A stretch of DNA of 64,000 bases from Amphimedon queenslandica. Its lineage: Eukaryota > Porifera > Demospongiae > Haplosclerida > Niphatidae. Of this stretch, positions 24,501 through 37,500 are shown in pieces (the stretch's first letter is position 1; every line of letters starts with the position of its first letter). Made by a program: the position numbers and the translations under genes. The notes beneath the pieces are model-generated. The model ran no database searches and was not told the DNA's origin. It worked only from the letters and a program-made list of their open reading frames with translations. Location: NCBI RefSeq assembly GCF_000090795.2, contig NW_003546244.1, positions 157,639 through 221,638 on the forward strand, read 5' to 3'.

Positions 24501-27500
24501 TTACAAAAAATGTCTTTTCCCATGAGCGAATTTACTATCCAGAGATTTGGCCGAGTCTTTTATGAGTGACTTGCGTTTTGTTTCGGTCATAATGTTCTGT
24601 GGCAGCTGCAAATCGATATCACGATCAAACGGTCGCCTCATGTACTTATTAGTATCAGTTGAACTTCCCTGGAGCTCCTTTGAAAAGGAGAAGAGAGAGA
24701 GAAAGAATGTAATAGAGTTACATTTCATTAGTCTGTTTATAGATTGGTATGTTTATACACAAGTGGTTTGTGTACACCTGACATTAAGGGTTAGCTGTAC
24801 ATGTAATTGCATAAGAGTATGCCAATATTAAGTTCACATTATATTAATGCTATTATATATATTATGTAAGAATGTGTAACAATTTACTACAAGTAATCAT
24901 GCATGTTCTGATTCACTATTGTCATACTTCTGCTTTCCTTTTTCTGTGCAAATCAACCAGTGACTCTCCCCTATTTCTTTTCTAATAAATACTTATTTAT
25001 GATGATGATGTATAATTATTATTGTATACATTGTATTGGTCAATTTCTTCTGCTAGCTTTTGATCTCTTTTTGAAATTGAATCGATCTCCTCCTCTTTTT
25101 TCTTCATTTTCTGTCTCTCTTCCTATAATTGTAATTATAATTTAAGTTGCTCAAAATACCATGTACTTAGTACAGGGAATTTCACCAAAAATTGTTAGAA
25201 GTGAATTCTCCATTTTTATAATTTTTTTCTGATACATTATACACATTTTCATGCAGTGTACAAAATTTGAGCTGATTTCGATGAAAATCAAATTAAAAAA
25301 TTTTTTTTAAATAGCTCAAAAATTAGGGTCAAAGTCCCTGTACTACAAGTACAGAGACTTTGGCCAAATTTTTCTAAAAATGAAAAGAAGAGAATTCTCC
25401 ATTTTAATAATTTTTACTGATACATATACATGTCTTCATGTTGTGTAAAAAGTTTGACCTGATTCCGATCAATTTAAAATTTTTAAAGAATTTTTAAAGT
25501 TGCCATATACTATATAGTCCATCAGAAAAGATTTATGATTCTACTACATTAGTAGTGCACTCAATATAAAAATTAATTTTTGACTAAATTGTATTTTATC
25601 ATCTATTAAACTATTTTTAGATATTATATTTTTTAAATTCACTACAAGCAAGTGGTCTATTGCCAGTTTATTTGATGTGATGGCAAGCCTGTGCAAGCTA
25701 AATCCTTAAAAGTGGACCTTTCTGTAACCAAAGGAAACACATTCCTTTATCACATGCATTCATAACTAAGAACAAGAGAATGCCTGTAGGCTATAACAGG
25801 ACTGCTTTGAGTGGCAACACTACTCTACTAAACAAGTCAATGGACCACATGAAAGATAATAACCTTGGCAGCAAAACCCATGCATTCTTAAAGTGACTGA
25901 TATATTTATCAAACATCATGCTGCTAATGGGCATAGTAACATGATGATAGACACCTGTACAAATGAGCGCAAGCAAAAGCTTTTAATGACTCTTTTAGGA
26001 ACCACATTCATCAGGTGAGTCTAGCCTGAGGGAACTGGCGCGACATGAGAGTTTTGTGTGTAATGCTATACAAGCAATAATAATGGAGATGATTGGCTTC
26101 AGTAACCATAGATGCAGAGTGTACGTGACGCAGACTGTAATATGACCTACCGCAGCTTTTCTGGCTTTCTCCGCCGGAGTGTCTGTCCAAACTGACCTGT
26201 CTCCGGTTTCTGAATATTTTGTCCGAAATTTTCTTGAAGTCATGCTCAGAGCTGTTGCTATGATGACATACATATAAGTGAGACAATCTAATGCACCAAT
26301 ATAGACATTGTGACAGAGGGTGCATGATGGCTATAATTATTATGATTATATTACCATTTGGGTTTATTTCTGGAGGGAGTTCAAGCATCCATTCTTCTCT
26401 GACTGGCTGAGATGGGATGTTCTAAAAGGGAGAAAACCAAATCAACAATAACAACAACATTATGCAATGATATGCAATGATGGTTTGACCAACAAAGCTA
26501 ATTATACAGCTAATATTATATAATAAGTTGTACAATGTGAATAAGTCACAAGAGAATTTCCCACTCTTCAGAAACAATAAAGAACATGCGGTATGCATTG
26601 TATATGCATGACATGATGATAGTGAAAACAAGGAGCTATTTAGGAATACAAAGGATGACGTTGATAATCTACTGATCCTAATCTCATAGTGAAGGGGAAA
26701 CATAAGTGTGTGTACGATTGATGCATAATGAAAACAATTCTGATTACATTGTGTGTGGATTAGAGTGACAACATTGACAAACATACAAAGACAAGCAAGC
26801 AAACACATTATTTCATGACTAATGTACACACAATACATCATTCATTCATACAATATCAACATGTGTTGGTTTACTTTCTGACCTTTGATTTTAATTTGCT
26901 TCTCATTTGATTAGCTCTGGCTTCAATTTCTTGTTTCCTTGTACTTTTCTCGGACTCCTGCATATCGAATTGAGCAGAAATATAAACCCAGCATCATAGA
27001 TTCCGATTGTAACTTTATACTTCTGTAGATCATGCACTTCATTAAGATGGTAAATCAATACTCACAATGTTCACTAACAACAGTAATAGATGGATTTCTT
27101 GAGGTAAATACAGAGGAGTTAACACTGTTTATTGATTAAAAGATTACTGAGCTTCTTTAGGAAGGAAATACAAATTGGAGTTGCCCATAAGGGCCAATTC
27201 ATTCACCATTTAAATAATGTAATGTCATTTCCTAATTTAATCAGCCTAGTATGCAAACAAATAGCTACATAACAGAACAGAGATTGATGCACTGTGGGCT
27301 ATGTATAGTAAAGTAACATGACTGTGGGAATTACGTGTATTACTAGAGGTTATCAGGTTTCCCAATTTGTCAAACTCGTTTTCACAGTCACTCTATGCAG
27401 CATTTTAAGACAACAGGTATACCCAGGTGCATTATGTAACTGACCACTCAATTTGTACCTAACCTCATCGAGACTGGTGTTTGGTTGAGGTGGCAAAGGT

Positions 27501-28306
27501 CCAACTAAGTCATCTTCCTGATTAAGAGAAGGTGCTGGAGGATATTACAAGACATTAATTAAAGTCTGTGTGTTATTACAACAAACCCACACATCACATA
27601 CATACTTATCATAGTGGCAGATGTACACGAGACACACAAACAACACGCATATCATGCATATTAGACAGTAAACACATACACAACACAGGTGTTTACATCT
27701 TACAGCTACTAGTTGTATGACCACTTTCATCAGGTGGCAATGGACCAAATGTGTCACTTTGACCATAGGTATGACCTGGTGGTAATGAAGGGCCGAATGT
27801 GTCACTTTTAGGACCAACTAGATCCTTTGGTAGTGAAGGGCCAAACGTATCACTTGTTGGTAGTGAAGGACCAATGACTTCTTTTGGCAATGAAGGACCA
27901 ACCAGATCCTTTGGTAGTGAAGGGCCGAATGTATCACTTGTTGGTAGTGAAGGACCAATCATGTCTCTTGGCAATGAAGGACCAAATACATCACTGCAGT
28001 TGTCTTTCTATAACAATGAAGGAAAAGATAATTATTAAGTTATTTTGCTAATTTCTTGGACTTGGCTCATAACGTAAAAATTTGAACATCTATTTGAAAA
28101 AAAACTGACACGATATCATCAGAATTGCATAAGGGCATCATGCATAAGCATTGAAAACTCAAATAATATTGGAAGTTTTTGAAGCCATTTCATTACTTTA
28201 ATTTAAATTGTGTCTAAAATCAACGTGCATTTATTTACTATTGTGGGTGGCAAAGAAGGACCAAATGTATCTTGACCACTGGAATCTTCACGATAGCCAG
28301 TAGGAC
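24501..28306 (-). CDS. GPALPP1: GPALPP motifs-containing protein 1 orthologue
   Basis: Minus-strand exons: about 28306-28239, 28007-27704, about 27527-27463, 26957-26883, 26421-26355, 26251-26151, and the last exon to 24501. Phases join cleanly. The 28007-27704 exon is a tandem array of GPSLP-type motifs (FGPSLPKDLVGPSLP and similar), the family hallmark. Downstream come EWMLELPPE, then GDRSVWTDTPAEKARKAA, then the C-terminal PFDRDIDLQL and KSLIKDSAKSLDSKFAHGK, which match the human DUF3752 region (WTDTPA, FDRDKDL, FSHGK). The 5' coding exon with the start Met was not placed; it should lie between 28307 and TRUB1. Family function is poorly known. Convergent with VPS13B, with only about 105 bp between stop codons. 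Confidence 0.85.
25145..25505 (+). repeat. Palindrome-core repeat, locus c (about 2 units)
   Basis: Two diverged units in the last GPALPP1 intron. Cores are near 25160 (imperfect) and 25337 (CCTGTACTACAAGTACAG). The GTGTAnAAArTTTGA word and the CCATTTTTATAATTTTTT word are recognisable. Confidence 0.75.
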
Positions 28307-28451
28307 CTGAATAATAGCTATAATGAACATTATTATAATACAAGACATTCATCCCTCACTTGACATTGCATTTACAAGCCCCACCTTTGATTGATCTATC
28401 TACATAGGCGTGGCAGACAAGCTGAGACAACTCTGAATGCTCTGATTATAG
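28307..28451. promoter_or_regulatory. Divergent GPALPP1 / TRUB1 promoter region
   Basis: About 145 bp between the most 5' GPALPP1 exon I could place and the TRUB1 start codon. It must hold at least the TRUB1 promoter and probably the GPALPP1 first exon. No clear TATA box. Confidence 0.45.
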
Positions 28452-29180
28452 ATGAGGGGTATTATTCCTATATACAAGCCCTCAGGAATAACATCATTTG
28501 AAGTTTGTGATACAATACGTTCTATACTATTAGGAGTAAGTGGAATATCAGCTCTTCCTCGAAACAAAGCACCCAGAACTAAATCTAAATTTAAGGTGGG
28601 TCATGGTGGGACGTTAGATAAAGAGGCTGAAGGTGTTTTAGTGGTGGGTGTTGGTGAAGATTGCAAGCATCTCTCTTCATTTCTCTCTGGGTCTAAGGAA
28701 TATAGTGCAATTGGTATTTTAGGTAAAACTACAACAACTTATGATGCAACAGGAAGTGAGATAAAAACATCAACGTACGATCATGTCACCCAAGAGTCAT
28801 TACAGAGAGTGGTTAGATCATTTGAGGGTGAAACACTACAAACACCACCTGTTTATTCCGCTCTTAAGATCAAAGGCCAGCGTGCATCCAACTTAGCCAG
28901 AAAAGGAGAAACCGTTGACATGAGTAGTAAGAGGAGACCTATCTGTATTTATCAAATCAAGCTGCAAATGTTTTCGCCTCCAGAGTTCGGCATTGTTTTA
29001 TCCTGTTCTGCTGGTACATATGTGCGGTCTTTGATTTATGATATTGGCATCGCTTCCAAGACTGTTGCTTGCATGAAGTCATTATGTAGGACAAAGCAAG
29101 GCCCATTCACTCTTAGCCAAGCGCTCAAGCAAGATAACTGGACAATTGATTGCTTAAGCAATTTTGTATCATTTAAATAA
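28452..29180 (+). CDS. TRUB1: tRNA pseudouridine(55) synthase, TRUB1 type
   Basis: Single-exon gene of 242 residues. Family reaction: isomerises uridine to pseudouridine at position 55 of the tRNA T-loop. The TruB signature KVGHGGTLDKEAEGVLVVG is at residues 48-66, with the catalytic Asp in GGTLD at 56. VYSALK at 134-139 and GTYVRSL at 188-194 are further conserved family motifs, and RTKQGPFTL near the C-terminus matches human TRUB1. No PUA domain is present, as in TRUB1. The Met at 28452 directly precedes the conserved GIIPIYKPSG segment, so the start is secure. Lack of introns contrasts with its intron-rich neighbours; an old retrocopy is possible. Confidence 0.93.
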   Translation: MRGIIPIYKPSGITSFEVCDTIRSILLGVSGISALPRNKAPRTKSKFKVGHGGTLDKEAEGVLVVGVGEDCKHLSSFLSGSKEYSAIGILGKTTTTYDATGSEIKTSTYDHVTQESLQRVVRSFEGETLQTPPVYSALKIKGQRASNLARKGETVDMSSKRRPICIYQIKLQMFSPPEFGIVLSCSAGTYVRSLIYDIGIASKTVACMKSLCRTKQGPFTLSQALKQDNWTIDCLSNFVSFK

Positions 29181-29277
29181 ATCAAAAATAAGTTAAAGAG
29201 AGATTGATTAAGGTAAATATTATGAAGCCAAAACTTAGGTTAAGTGTCTCATATTGTATTAATAATCATAATCATAA

Positions 29278-29279
29278 AC

Positions 29280-29311
<32 letters not shown>

Positions 29312-29320
29312 TAATAATGA
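29278..29320. repeat. (AAT)n microsatellite
   Basis: AAT/AATGAT run in the spacer between the convergent TRUB1 and VWC-protein 3' ends. Confidence 0.85.
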
Positions 29321-29374
29321 TAATTTACAATCAGTTATTTTTGATAGCGGACATCATCATTTGTTTAATTGATA

Positions 29375-31411
29375 TTATTGCATGCCACAATTTTGCACTG
29401 GTCTCAGCATGTCAACAACCATTTTAGCACAATGAATCTTGCAATTGTTAATCTTTTTGACCTTGCTTTCCCTAGCAGTCAACCCATTGACTCTTCCTAT
29501 TTGTATAATATAAGTAATGTAATGATATTTATTTTTATTACTTTGTAAAGCCATTCCAACACTCTTCTTTGCACAAGGGCTGTTATTGAATTCATCCGAT
29601 GTCATGTATTGTATATTCTTTACTCCAGCATTTATCCAATTGTAGAACTGTACAGTGTTGTTTCTAGTGTCTTCTATTGCCATTCCAGTATCATCGTGAC
29701 ACAAGTATACCTTATGAGTATATTTAGTGCCGTTGCAGGGAGGAGGAGTAGGTCCGGATCCACTGAGTGCAGGAGGAGGAGCAGTGTTATCAACTAAAGG
29801 AAGTTACAGTAGAGTAATGCATCAAGAAATGTACATGAGAGCAATATTTTTGCTGTTTTACAGCAATACAGGTGTGCATGTTTGTCAGTAGCAAGGACTT
29901 ACATGAGCAAGTGGGACAGCAGTTAACAGTGCGAGGGAATTCACCTGGTTTGCATGCAGGTGGAACAGGGCATTGTCTCTCTAAGCAAACAGCTCTAATC
30001 TTTGAATCCTGCATAATGAAAACAATGCAATCATTAGCTGTTGGGTCAAGTTTAAGGGGACAATGCGTAATGAAATTTATTGTTGAACTCACTTTGCATT
30101 GGCATGTAGTGCTGCACAAAATTATCCCATTTAGTTCTGGTGACCAGGTTTCATTCTTTTGACGAATATTATTAAATGCATCGAAGCATTCTAAGATAGA
30201 AGAAATGGATAATATCAAACAGCATGATTATTTAAATGACATACCTCCTTTTTCAGTATTGGCTGCAAGTGGCATAGAAAATAAAAAGGGAAATGATTAA
30301 AAGCGTTATAAATGATAATACTTACGAAGCCGGCATGTTTTGCAACAATGACCATCTGGAACAAATTGATTTTCCTCTGAACAACCAACTGGCTCTGGAC
30401 AACTTGACTTAACATCTTGGCATTGAGCAGTACCATTCTAAAACAAAATGATAAAATGAGTTGAAGTACAGCATAATAGCTTACATTGCATTGACAGCTC
30501 ATACAGTAGGGGTTAGACCCATCATTTCTGTGTACTGGATGAAAAATATCTCCATGTTCATAAGTCACATTATCTACAACACATTGATGATCATCATCAC
30601 CCAGTGTAACTAGAAAAAATGGGAATAAAAATGTACCATAAAGTAATGGGGTAGCCTTACCATTTATACAACGACTGCAGCATTCTCCTGGCAGTTTGAT
30701 ATAATTGGAGCAATTCAGTTTTGGGCAAATAACTTGTGTGCACTGGACCAGTGATGTCTGTTGAGAATTGATTGGAGTAGAATTAATTTTGACAGCAAGA
30801 AAAATGAATGAAAATATCACTAATGCAAGCAGCTTCATTCTGTGACCTCTTTTCTTACTTTACTCTCTTTTCTGCTATAAGCACGCTTTTATGCCATTGG
30901 GCATTAAATATATTCACAGTTATGGAGCTATGAATACGTAATTATATAATAACTACATTAAACTACTATACTGTGATGTAATGCTAAACTTCACAATTGG
31001 AATGTACCATTCTATGCACAGTGTTTGGTATGTAGTAGATCTAGCTAGCTAGCTCTAGGTGCATGCAATGCACTACTTACTGGCTGGCAGGTGCAGATTG
31101 AGCAGGTGTTTTTGACCAATTTCTCATTCACAGTAATGGAAGGATTGAATTTTTCACCAATCTCGAATGTTTGGTCTCTGTAGTTGCAAGACTTGAACCC
31201 AGGGACCCAGATAGGCTTTACTGTACCTATAAAAACAAATGATTAATGATGCAATTATTGCTATGGCAAAAGTTAGTAGAGCCATAGATACTGCATGGAG
31301 TTAGTGCATGCATGTGCCCTTACTGTTGTATACACCAAAGTTACTACTTGCTGCAGTGAGGGAGAGAAGAGCAGCCAATAAGCTTATAGAGCTTAGCATT
31401 GAAGAGGACAT
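29375..31411 (-). CDS. Secreted VWC-domain (chordin-like cysteine-rich) protein
   Basis: About ten minus-strand exons. Exon 1 (31411 down) encodes a signal peptide (MSSSMLSSISLLAALLSLTA). The next exon encodes CNYRDQTFEIGEKF...CSICTCQP and splices in phase 0 to TSLVQCTQVICP...GECCSRC, completing a von Willebrand factor C domain. Further exons give a second VWC (CVVDNVTYEHGDIF...GHCCKTC), then a third (ECFDAFNNIRQKNETW...VNCCPTC) that begins after a mini-exon of only 18 nt near 30260. The last two exons encode a Pro-rich linker and an unfamiliar Cys-containing domain of about 100 residues, ending at 29375. VWC proteins often bind BMP/TGF-beta ligands or matrix; a specific role cannot be assigned. 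A second possible start is at 30838. Confidence 0.75.
30838..30896 (-). promoter_or_regulatory. Possible internal promoter and alternative start of the VWC gene
   Basis: Upstream of the ATG at 30838, whose first residues MKLLALVIFSFIFLAVKINS look like a signal peptide, is a TATA-like CATAAAAG (about 30886-30893 on this strand). Reading from this ATG joins the VWC frame at the acceptor near 30776 without a frame change. Only the second half of the first VWC would be made. Confidence 0.4.
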
Positions 31412-31490
31412 TATTGCATATACACTGTGATAATGTTGCTATGAAGAGAGAGAGAGAGAGAGACTAGAGGTCCTTCCTTTATAATAATCC
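31412..31490 (-). promoter_or_regulatory. Core promoter of the VWC gene (TATA box)
   Basis: TATAAAG at 31484-31478 on the minus strand lies about 70 bp before the start codon at 31411, followed by a CT-rich initiator region. Confidence 0.5.
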
Positions 31491-31991
31491 TTCTTGTGTC
31501 AGCTGATAACTGGTTCAGATTGTGATTCTATGGGAGCAATCACTCTCATTTATATAGTAGGAATGTTTACCTAGCTATTTTATGCTTGAATGGTGCTACA
31601 TAGTACACAACATTGACATGTATATCATACATGTACTACCAAATACTACACCCTGTAGCCCTGGGGCTATTTTCAAATTAGCTGTCATAGGCTATAAATA
31701 GAAAATTATTTTAGTTTACACAAAACATGCATATTACAATCATTATTATTGTTTTGGGCAAATCCTTCCTATCAAATGTTTATTTTCTCATCATTATACT
31801 GAAGGGGATTAAATCACACAACAACAGACCCATGATGTACTCATGTCACATGACAACAATGTCCTCTCGAATAAGCAAACAGGTTCTTTTTGTGTGATTA
31901 ACACACACATGATAATAATATTAATAACAATAATAATGATAATAATAATAATAATAATAACAATAGTAGTGGTCATAATTGGACGTCTATT

Positions 31992-34505
31992 TTAGTTCTC
32001 ATCGTCAGTTTCAGCTTCAATATATTCAAAAGGTTCAGGAGGCGGAGGCTCCTCGCTTTCATCATCTAATACAACTGAGAAACAAAAAAAGAGAGAAAGA
32101 GGAAAGGAGAGAGAGGGGAAGGGAGAGAAAGAGAGAGGAGGGGGAAGGAAGCGAGAGGATAATAAATAAATATACCCGGCAGAAAGGGAATGACAGAGAC
32201 AGTCGTGGGAGTCATACGAGACTATTACAAGTACATGTACACTTTACATGTCCACTTGTGAACGTGGGAAATGTCTCATTAACTAGAAAGCATCCTAAGC
32301 ATGTGTCATAGCACGTCTGGGCATTGATGTACGGATATGTAAAAGAAAAGTGGAAGTAGGTTATTAAAAACTATTAACCTTTCAAAGGCTCAATGAGTTC
32401 TTCCTCACTCGTGTCAGTATACTTGAGTAATAATATGCCACCACTACTAACCTGTGGAGAAAGGGACAAGGAATGGGGATAGAGAGAGAAGGGGGAATAC
32501 ATATATATAGAGAGAGAAGGGGGAATACATATATAGAGAGAGAGATGGGGGAAACAAATAGAGAGAAGGGGATAGAGGGGGAGAGACATAGGAAAAGAAA
32601 TGAGGATATAGAGACATGTAGGGCAGAAACAATGTAAATATGAAAGAGAGGGGTCAGCAGGGAGGGGCAATACTCCTAATAAATCAAGGAGTGTTCCAAT
32701 GTCTCCCACACCAAACAAATAAACAAAACCAAAGAGCGTGTGTCAATAGAACCTGCGGTGTCTCCCAACATATGTCTGACAACACATAGTTGGTTTAGAA
32801 AAAATAAATAATAATAATTATATTATTTATGCTCATAGTGCATGCCTTTGTTTAAACAGAACGTGGCTTCAGGGAACAAAATAACATTTATTTATTTATA
32901 CACGAGCATTTGCTGGAGGGAATAATAATAATATTTACATGTAAATGCAACACACCAACGCATACATATCAGACATGCTACGCAGTTGCATTGTATATAC
33001 AGCAATGAATGATGTACATGTAAGAGTGGGAGATGAGATATGATAATCAGTCATTGTCTCCCAATCCAATTAGTGAGTCTGGATTGTAAGCAGAGAGAGA
33101 GAGAGAGAGAGAGGGAGTAGTAAAAATACACTAAACATACATGCAGGATATATTACATACAAGACACTGACTCTATATGCATCAAACTATCCAATAGGTT
33201 CAAGCATGTGTAGAGTGAGTAGACCATTGCATTGTACTATAATAGTGTTGCATAGCTGAGTGTATACGTGCATTTCTTTTCGGCATCACAAACAAACCAG
33301 TCAAGTGTTATTGTGTATACAAAGCTAGGATACAATATCGAGGGTTATTTGAGCAATATGTAAAAAGAAAAGCACATCACGTCGCGAGCTTTAAAGTGTA
33401 ATGGAATAAGAGGAGGATACACACTTGAGTGGCAAAGATGCACAGGATTATCAAGACATAACATTAAAAGTAGGTGAAATATGGAGGAAACAGCCCATTT
33501 TAATTTAAAGGAGAGTTGATTCTTTAACACTAAACTGGCAATTCAAAACTTGTTAGCTCACAAGCAGTGGCAAAAATAAATAAATTTTTGATCTCCTACG
33601 CTTGGGAAAAAGATCAAGGAGCCATCTCCTTACCTCCCCCTTAGGCCATCCCTTCACCTAAAAAGTACTGTACCAGTAACCACTTTAGTGTCACATGAGT
33701 CTTGGAGGAAGGAGAGAGAGAGAAAGAGAGGGGGGAAGTGGGGGAGAGAAAGCATATCTGTCATGTGTGAAAACATATAAGATTACTCTGGAACATCAGT
33801 AACTGCAGCTGGAATTTAAACAATAAAACAAGTTTTTTGAATTCCAACACACATAAGAAGACACACAATACAAAATATACGTATTAATAATGGTGAAACA
33901 GACTTTCCTTAACATAAAAACAAGCAAATCACCAAACAAGAGAAAAAGAGAGGGGGGGGGAGAGATGTTATTGCAATGGCAAACAAACAGAGTTACTAAT
34001 TCAATTGAGCGATGTACTATACCATCACTATTCAAGAGTGTTTTCATAATGTAGGTGTGCAATACTGTCATATGAGAATAGGGTGCACGACCTGTTTCCA
34101 ACTAAATCAACCAAACACAATTACATGCATGTACATGTACATACATCCTTCCTGTTTATTGCACAAGCTATAGTCAATTCATTTTGTCTTTTAAGGACAT
34201 TTCGATTTTGCGTAATGTCACTATACCTTGCCTTTTAAGGGTATGCATGTAATGTGCGATGAGGAAACGAGAATCATGTGGTAAGAGAGAGATAGGAATG
34301 AGAACCATCAGCTGGAAGTGGACTTGAGCTAAATGAATGAAATGCCAAATCATTTCCCATCATTAAAACTACCTCACTCCACAGCAATCCAGACCCAGCA
34401 AAGTGTATAATTAATGAACAATACATTCCAGGTGTTCGATTGTTCAAACCACATGGTTACAAAAATAGTGTAGAGCAACAATACTGTATTAATGTGCCAA
34501 TAATC

Positions 34506-34542
<37 letters not shown>

Positions 34543-37500
34543 TTATATCAATATATCAGACATCGGTCATTACATAAATTCTCGTTCTCTCTCCCCCTTT
34601 CTCTCCCACCCTAAAAGTTTTAACAATAGACCAGTGGTGCTTAACGACGCAAAGAGAAGGTCAATGACCATCGACTGACGCTGGATCACGCCACCAGACA
34701 AACCTATGAGAGGAGTAACTGGGCAATGGCCAAGGAGAACAGATTGGGAGAGGCACGTGTACAACAATATGACTTGTGCATACAAGCATTGTTAGAGGGT
34801 AGGGTGCGAATATTATTCAATATGCCTCCACAAGCATTCATTCACACCTGATCATGTACCCCTACCTACCCATACTGGTGTATTATATTGTCATGGTAAT
34901 CCTCTAACCACAGGAATGACATAGGCTCATTCCAAGCATAATAATAATAGAGAAAAAGGAGGAAGCAAGAGGGAGTGAGAGAAAGACATGCAACCGATAA
35001 ATGCAGGAGAAGGAAGCATATGCAGATAATGCAGTCCATGCATGTACATATACATGTATGTGCTATAATTCCAGACAATGGATAAGTACTATTAGTTTTA
35101 CTATAGATAAAAGGAGTAAGTGTTGGAGACAGAGAGGAGTGACAATTAAATAATTATATAAAAGTGACTTATGCCAGACGGGGCAGCTGGTAAATATTCA
35201 AAATACGCCAGGCTTGACTGACATCAAATTCAGCTATTATGATAGCTACAACCAATAGTGAGGAAACCAGAGTAAACAAGGATAGCCACCATACATCACC
35301 TCTTAGTAAAAATGTGACCACTCCAATCAAGGATCAATTATATCCATGGTTTCCAAAGCGGTGGAGGATAAGAACGTCCTACGTGGATTGCTAATTTTGT
35401 TATTGCCACCCACATGCTAGATTGGTCATGCGGAAAGGCCACAAGATTCTTAATCCAAAGCCACAGCTAAACAAATAGAGACCGTTTCTGAGCAACGTTG
35501 CATAATAACGCTAAAAATGAAATATCGACAAAATTATGTTTTATGGGCTGGTGATACATGAAACCGCATCTTTCTTTGAGGTAAAGTTGGCATTGGGTGT
35601 ACCTAAGAAAAAATAAATTATGCAGCGAACAAAGCGTGCTTCAATTTCGATGGCAATACATTCGAAAATTCTTTGCGAATTACATGTAAGATAATCCCCA
35701 CTACACAAGGCAAAAACCACTAAGCATGCATTAACCAAGAACTTGATAGAGTAAACAGGAGGTTCAATTTTGGATGAAATAAGTAGACTTTAACAAGCTG
35801 GCATGCCGCACTGCGTAGGGCTCTGATTGCATTAACCAGTAAAACCAGAAATGGATAATTAAAACCAAAAATAGAAAGATTGCTAGATATGCTTCATTTT
35901 CAATGATTGGTACAACGTGCGGTTTAAAGTGAGAGGGGGAGAGAAAGGGAGTGAGGAGGAGGAGGAGGTGAGGGAGTAGCTAAAGGTTAAGAGGTATGTC
36001 ACAGGCAATGATTGCATGCATATTGGTCAGTATAACAACAATTGGTCCATGTAATGTGCAATGCAATGAGATTAGAGTGGGGGAGAGGAGAGAAAGGGGT
36101 AAAGTACAAGGGAGAAACAGAAATTATTATTAACTTGGCAGTTGAATGTTTTTTGTAATCAAGTCACGGACTGTGACGACGATTCCCTCTCTCCTTACAA
36201 TCAGCTTGCAATACACACACACAATACATTACACACATAAAGTGAATTAGCTGACAGAGATAGTACAAGCTAGCTACATAGTGGGACTATATGATTAGCT
36301 AATGCTTGTATGTACAAGGATTTGTGTGTGGTAGGACTTGCAATCAGTGGTTCAACTTAGCAGTATGTTCATCATCAGTGAGTGCATTTGTGTGTCATCA
36401 AATATATCTGTGGGGCATATATGCAAGTACATGCATATGAACCAGAGTGGTTTGGCATATGCCACAAGGAAATAGGAGCAGTAGTATCTATTACCTTTAA
36501 GTTTTATCTGTTGTCTTTATTGTGTGTATGCGTGCACTTACGGGTTTTATTGGCTTGTAATGTGTGCTGGTTTCCAAAGAGAGGACTTTTAGCTGGAGGG
36601 AAAAAAAGAGACACAACCAGTTCATAATTAATCATCACAATAAACTTAGACATAACATGTGCGTGACATAATGTACATAAAGCTTGGATTATAGCATTAT
36701 ATACGTTACATAATTTATTTATTTTACGAGTAATAATATAAAAAAGAAGTACATGTAAGTATTTAGTGGTTTTTTGAAGAATGCTTTAATGAATTACAGA
36801 ATTAGCCCGCTATGCATAAACCACAATCTTAAAATTAATCAAGCGAATGTGACTACATCTCAATGCCATGTGAATCCATGTATCATGGATACGTGATACT
36901 GGCTCTTACCCCTACACATTAAAACATAACAGAATTCCTGAATGTAGATGTACATAGCTACACATGTTTTAAAATCAACTCCACTATGACGATTAATAAT
37001 GTCTTAGTTTTTATTTAGACAGCGATTACTCAGTAGACCCAAAATTTCTACATAGCATAAGGACATCAATATGTATCAGAAAATGTAATAAAAATTTGGG
37101 GTGATTTCAGAGCCATTTTTTGGAAAAAACCATGGACTATAGCCTTGGGTATTTTTCAGAATTTTAGTGTTTTTTTAAAATGGCCGTAACTTGAAAAATT
37201 GAAGTCGGAATCACCTCAAACTTTCTACACAGCATAAGGACATCAATCTGTATCAGAAAATGAAATAAAAAATACGAGTGATTTTGGAGCCATTTTTTGG
37301 AAAAAACCATGGGCTATAGCCTTAGGTATTTTTCAAAAATTTGGCATTAAAAAAAATGGTCATAACTCAAAAAATTAAAATCAGAATCGACTCAAACTTT
37401 CTACATAGCATAAATACATCAATATGTATCAGAAAATGTAATAAAAATTAGGGGTGATTTCGGAGCCATTTTTTCGGAAAAAGCATGGGCTATAGTACAG

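Noticed and set aside
30838-30838. Treating the VWC region as two separate genes
   Set aside because: The exon ending in CSICTCQP splices in phase to TSLVQCTQ and completes a VWC domain, so one gene is more likely. The internal start is kept only as an alternative.
33345-36627. Several small open frames in the long PSMD1 intron
   Set aside because: Low complexity or no recognisable motif, and no splice or codon evidence.
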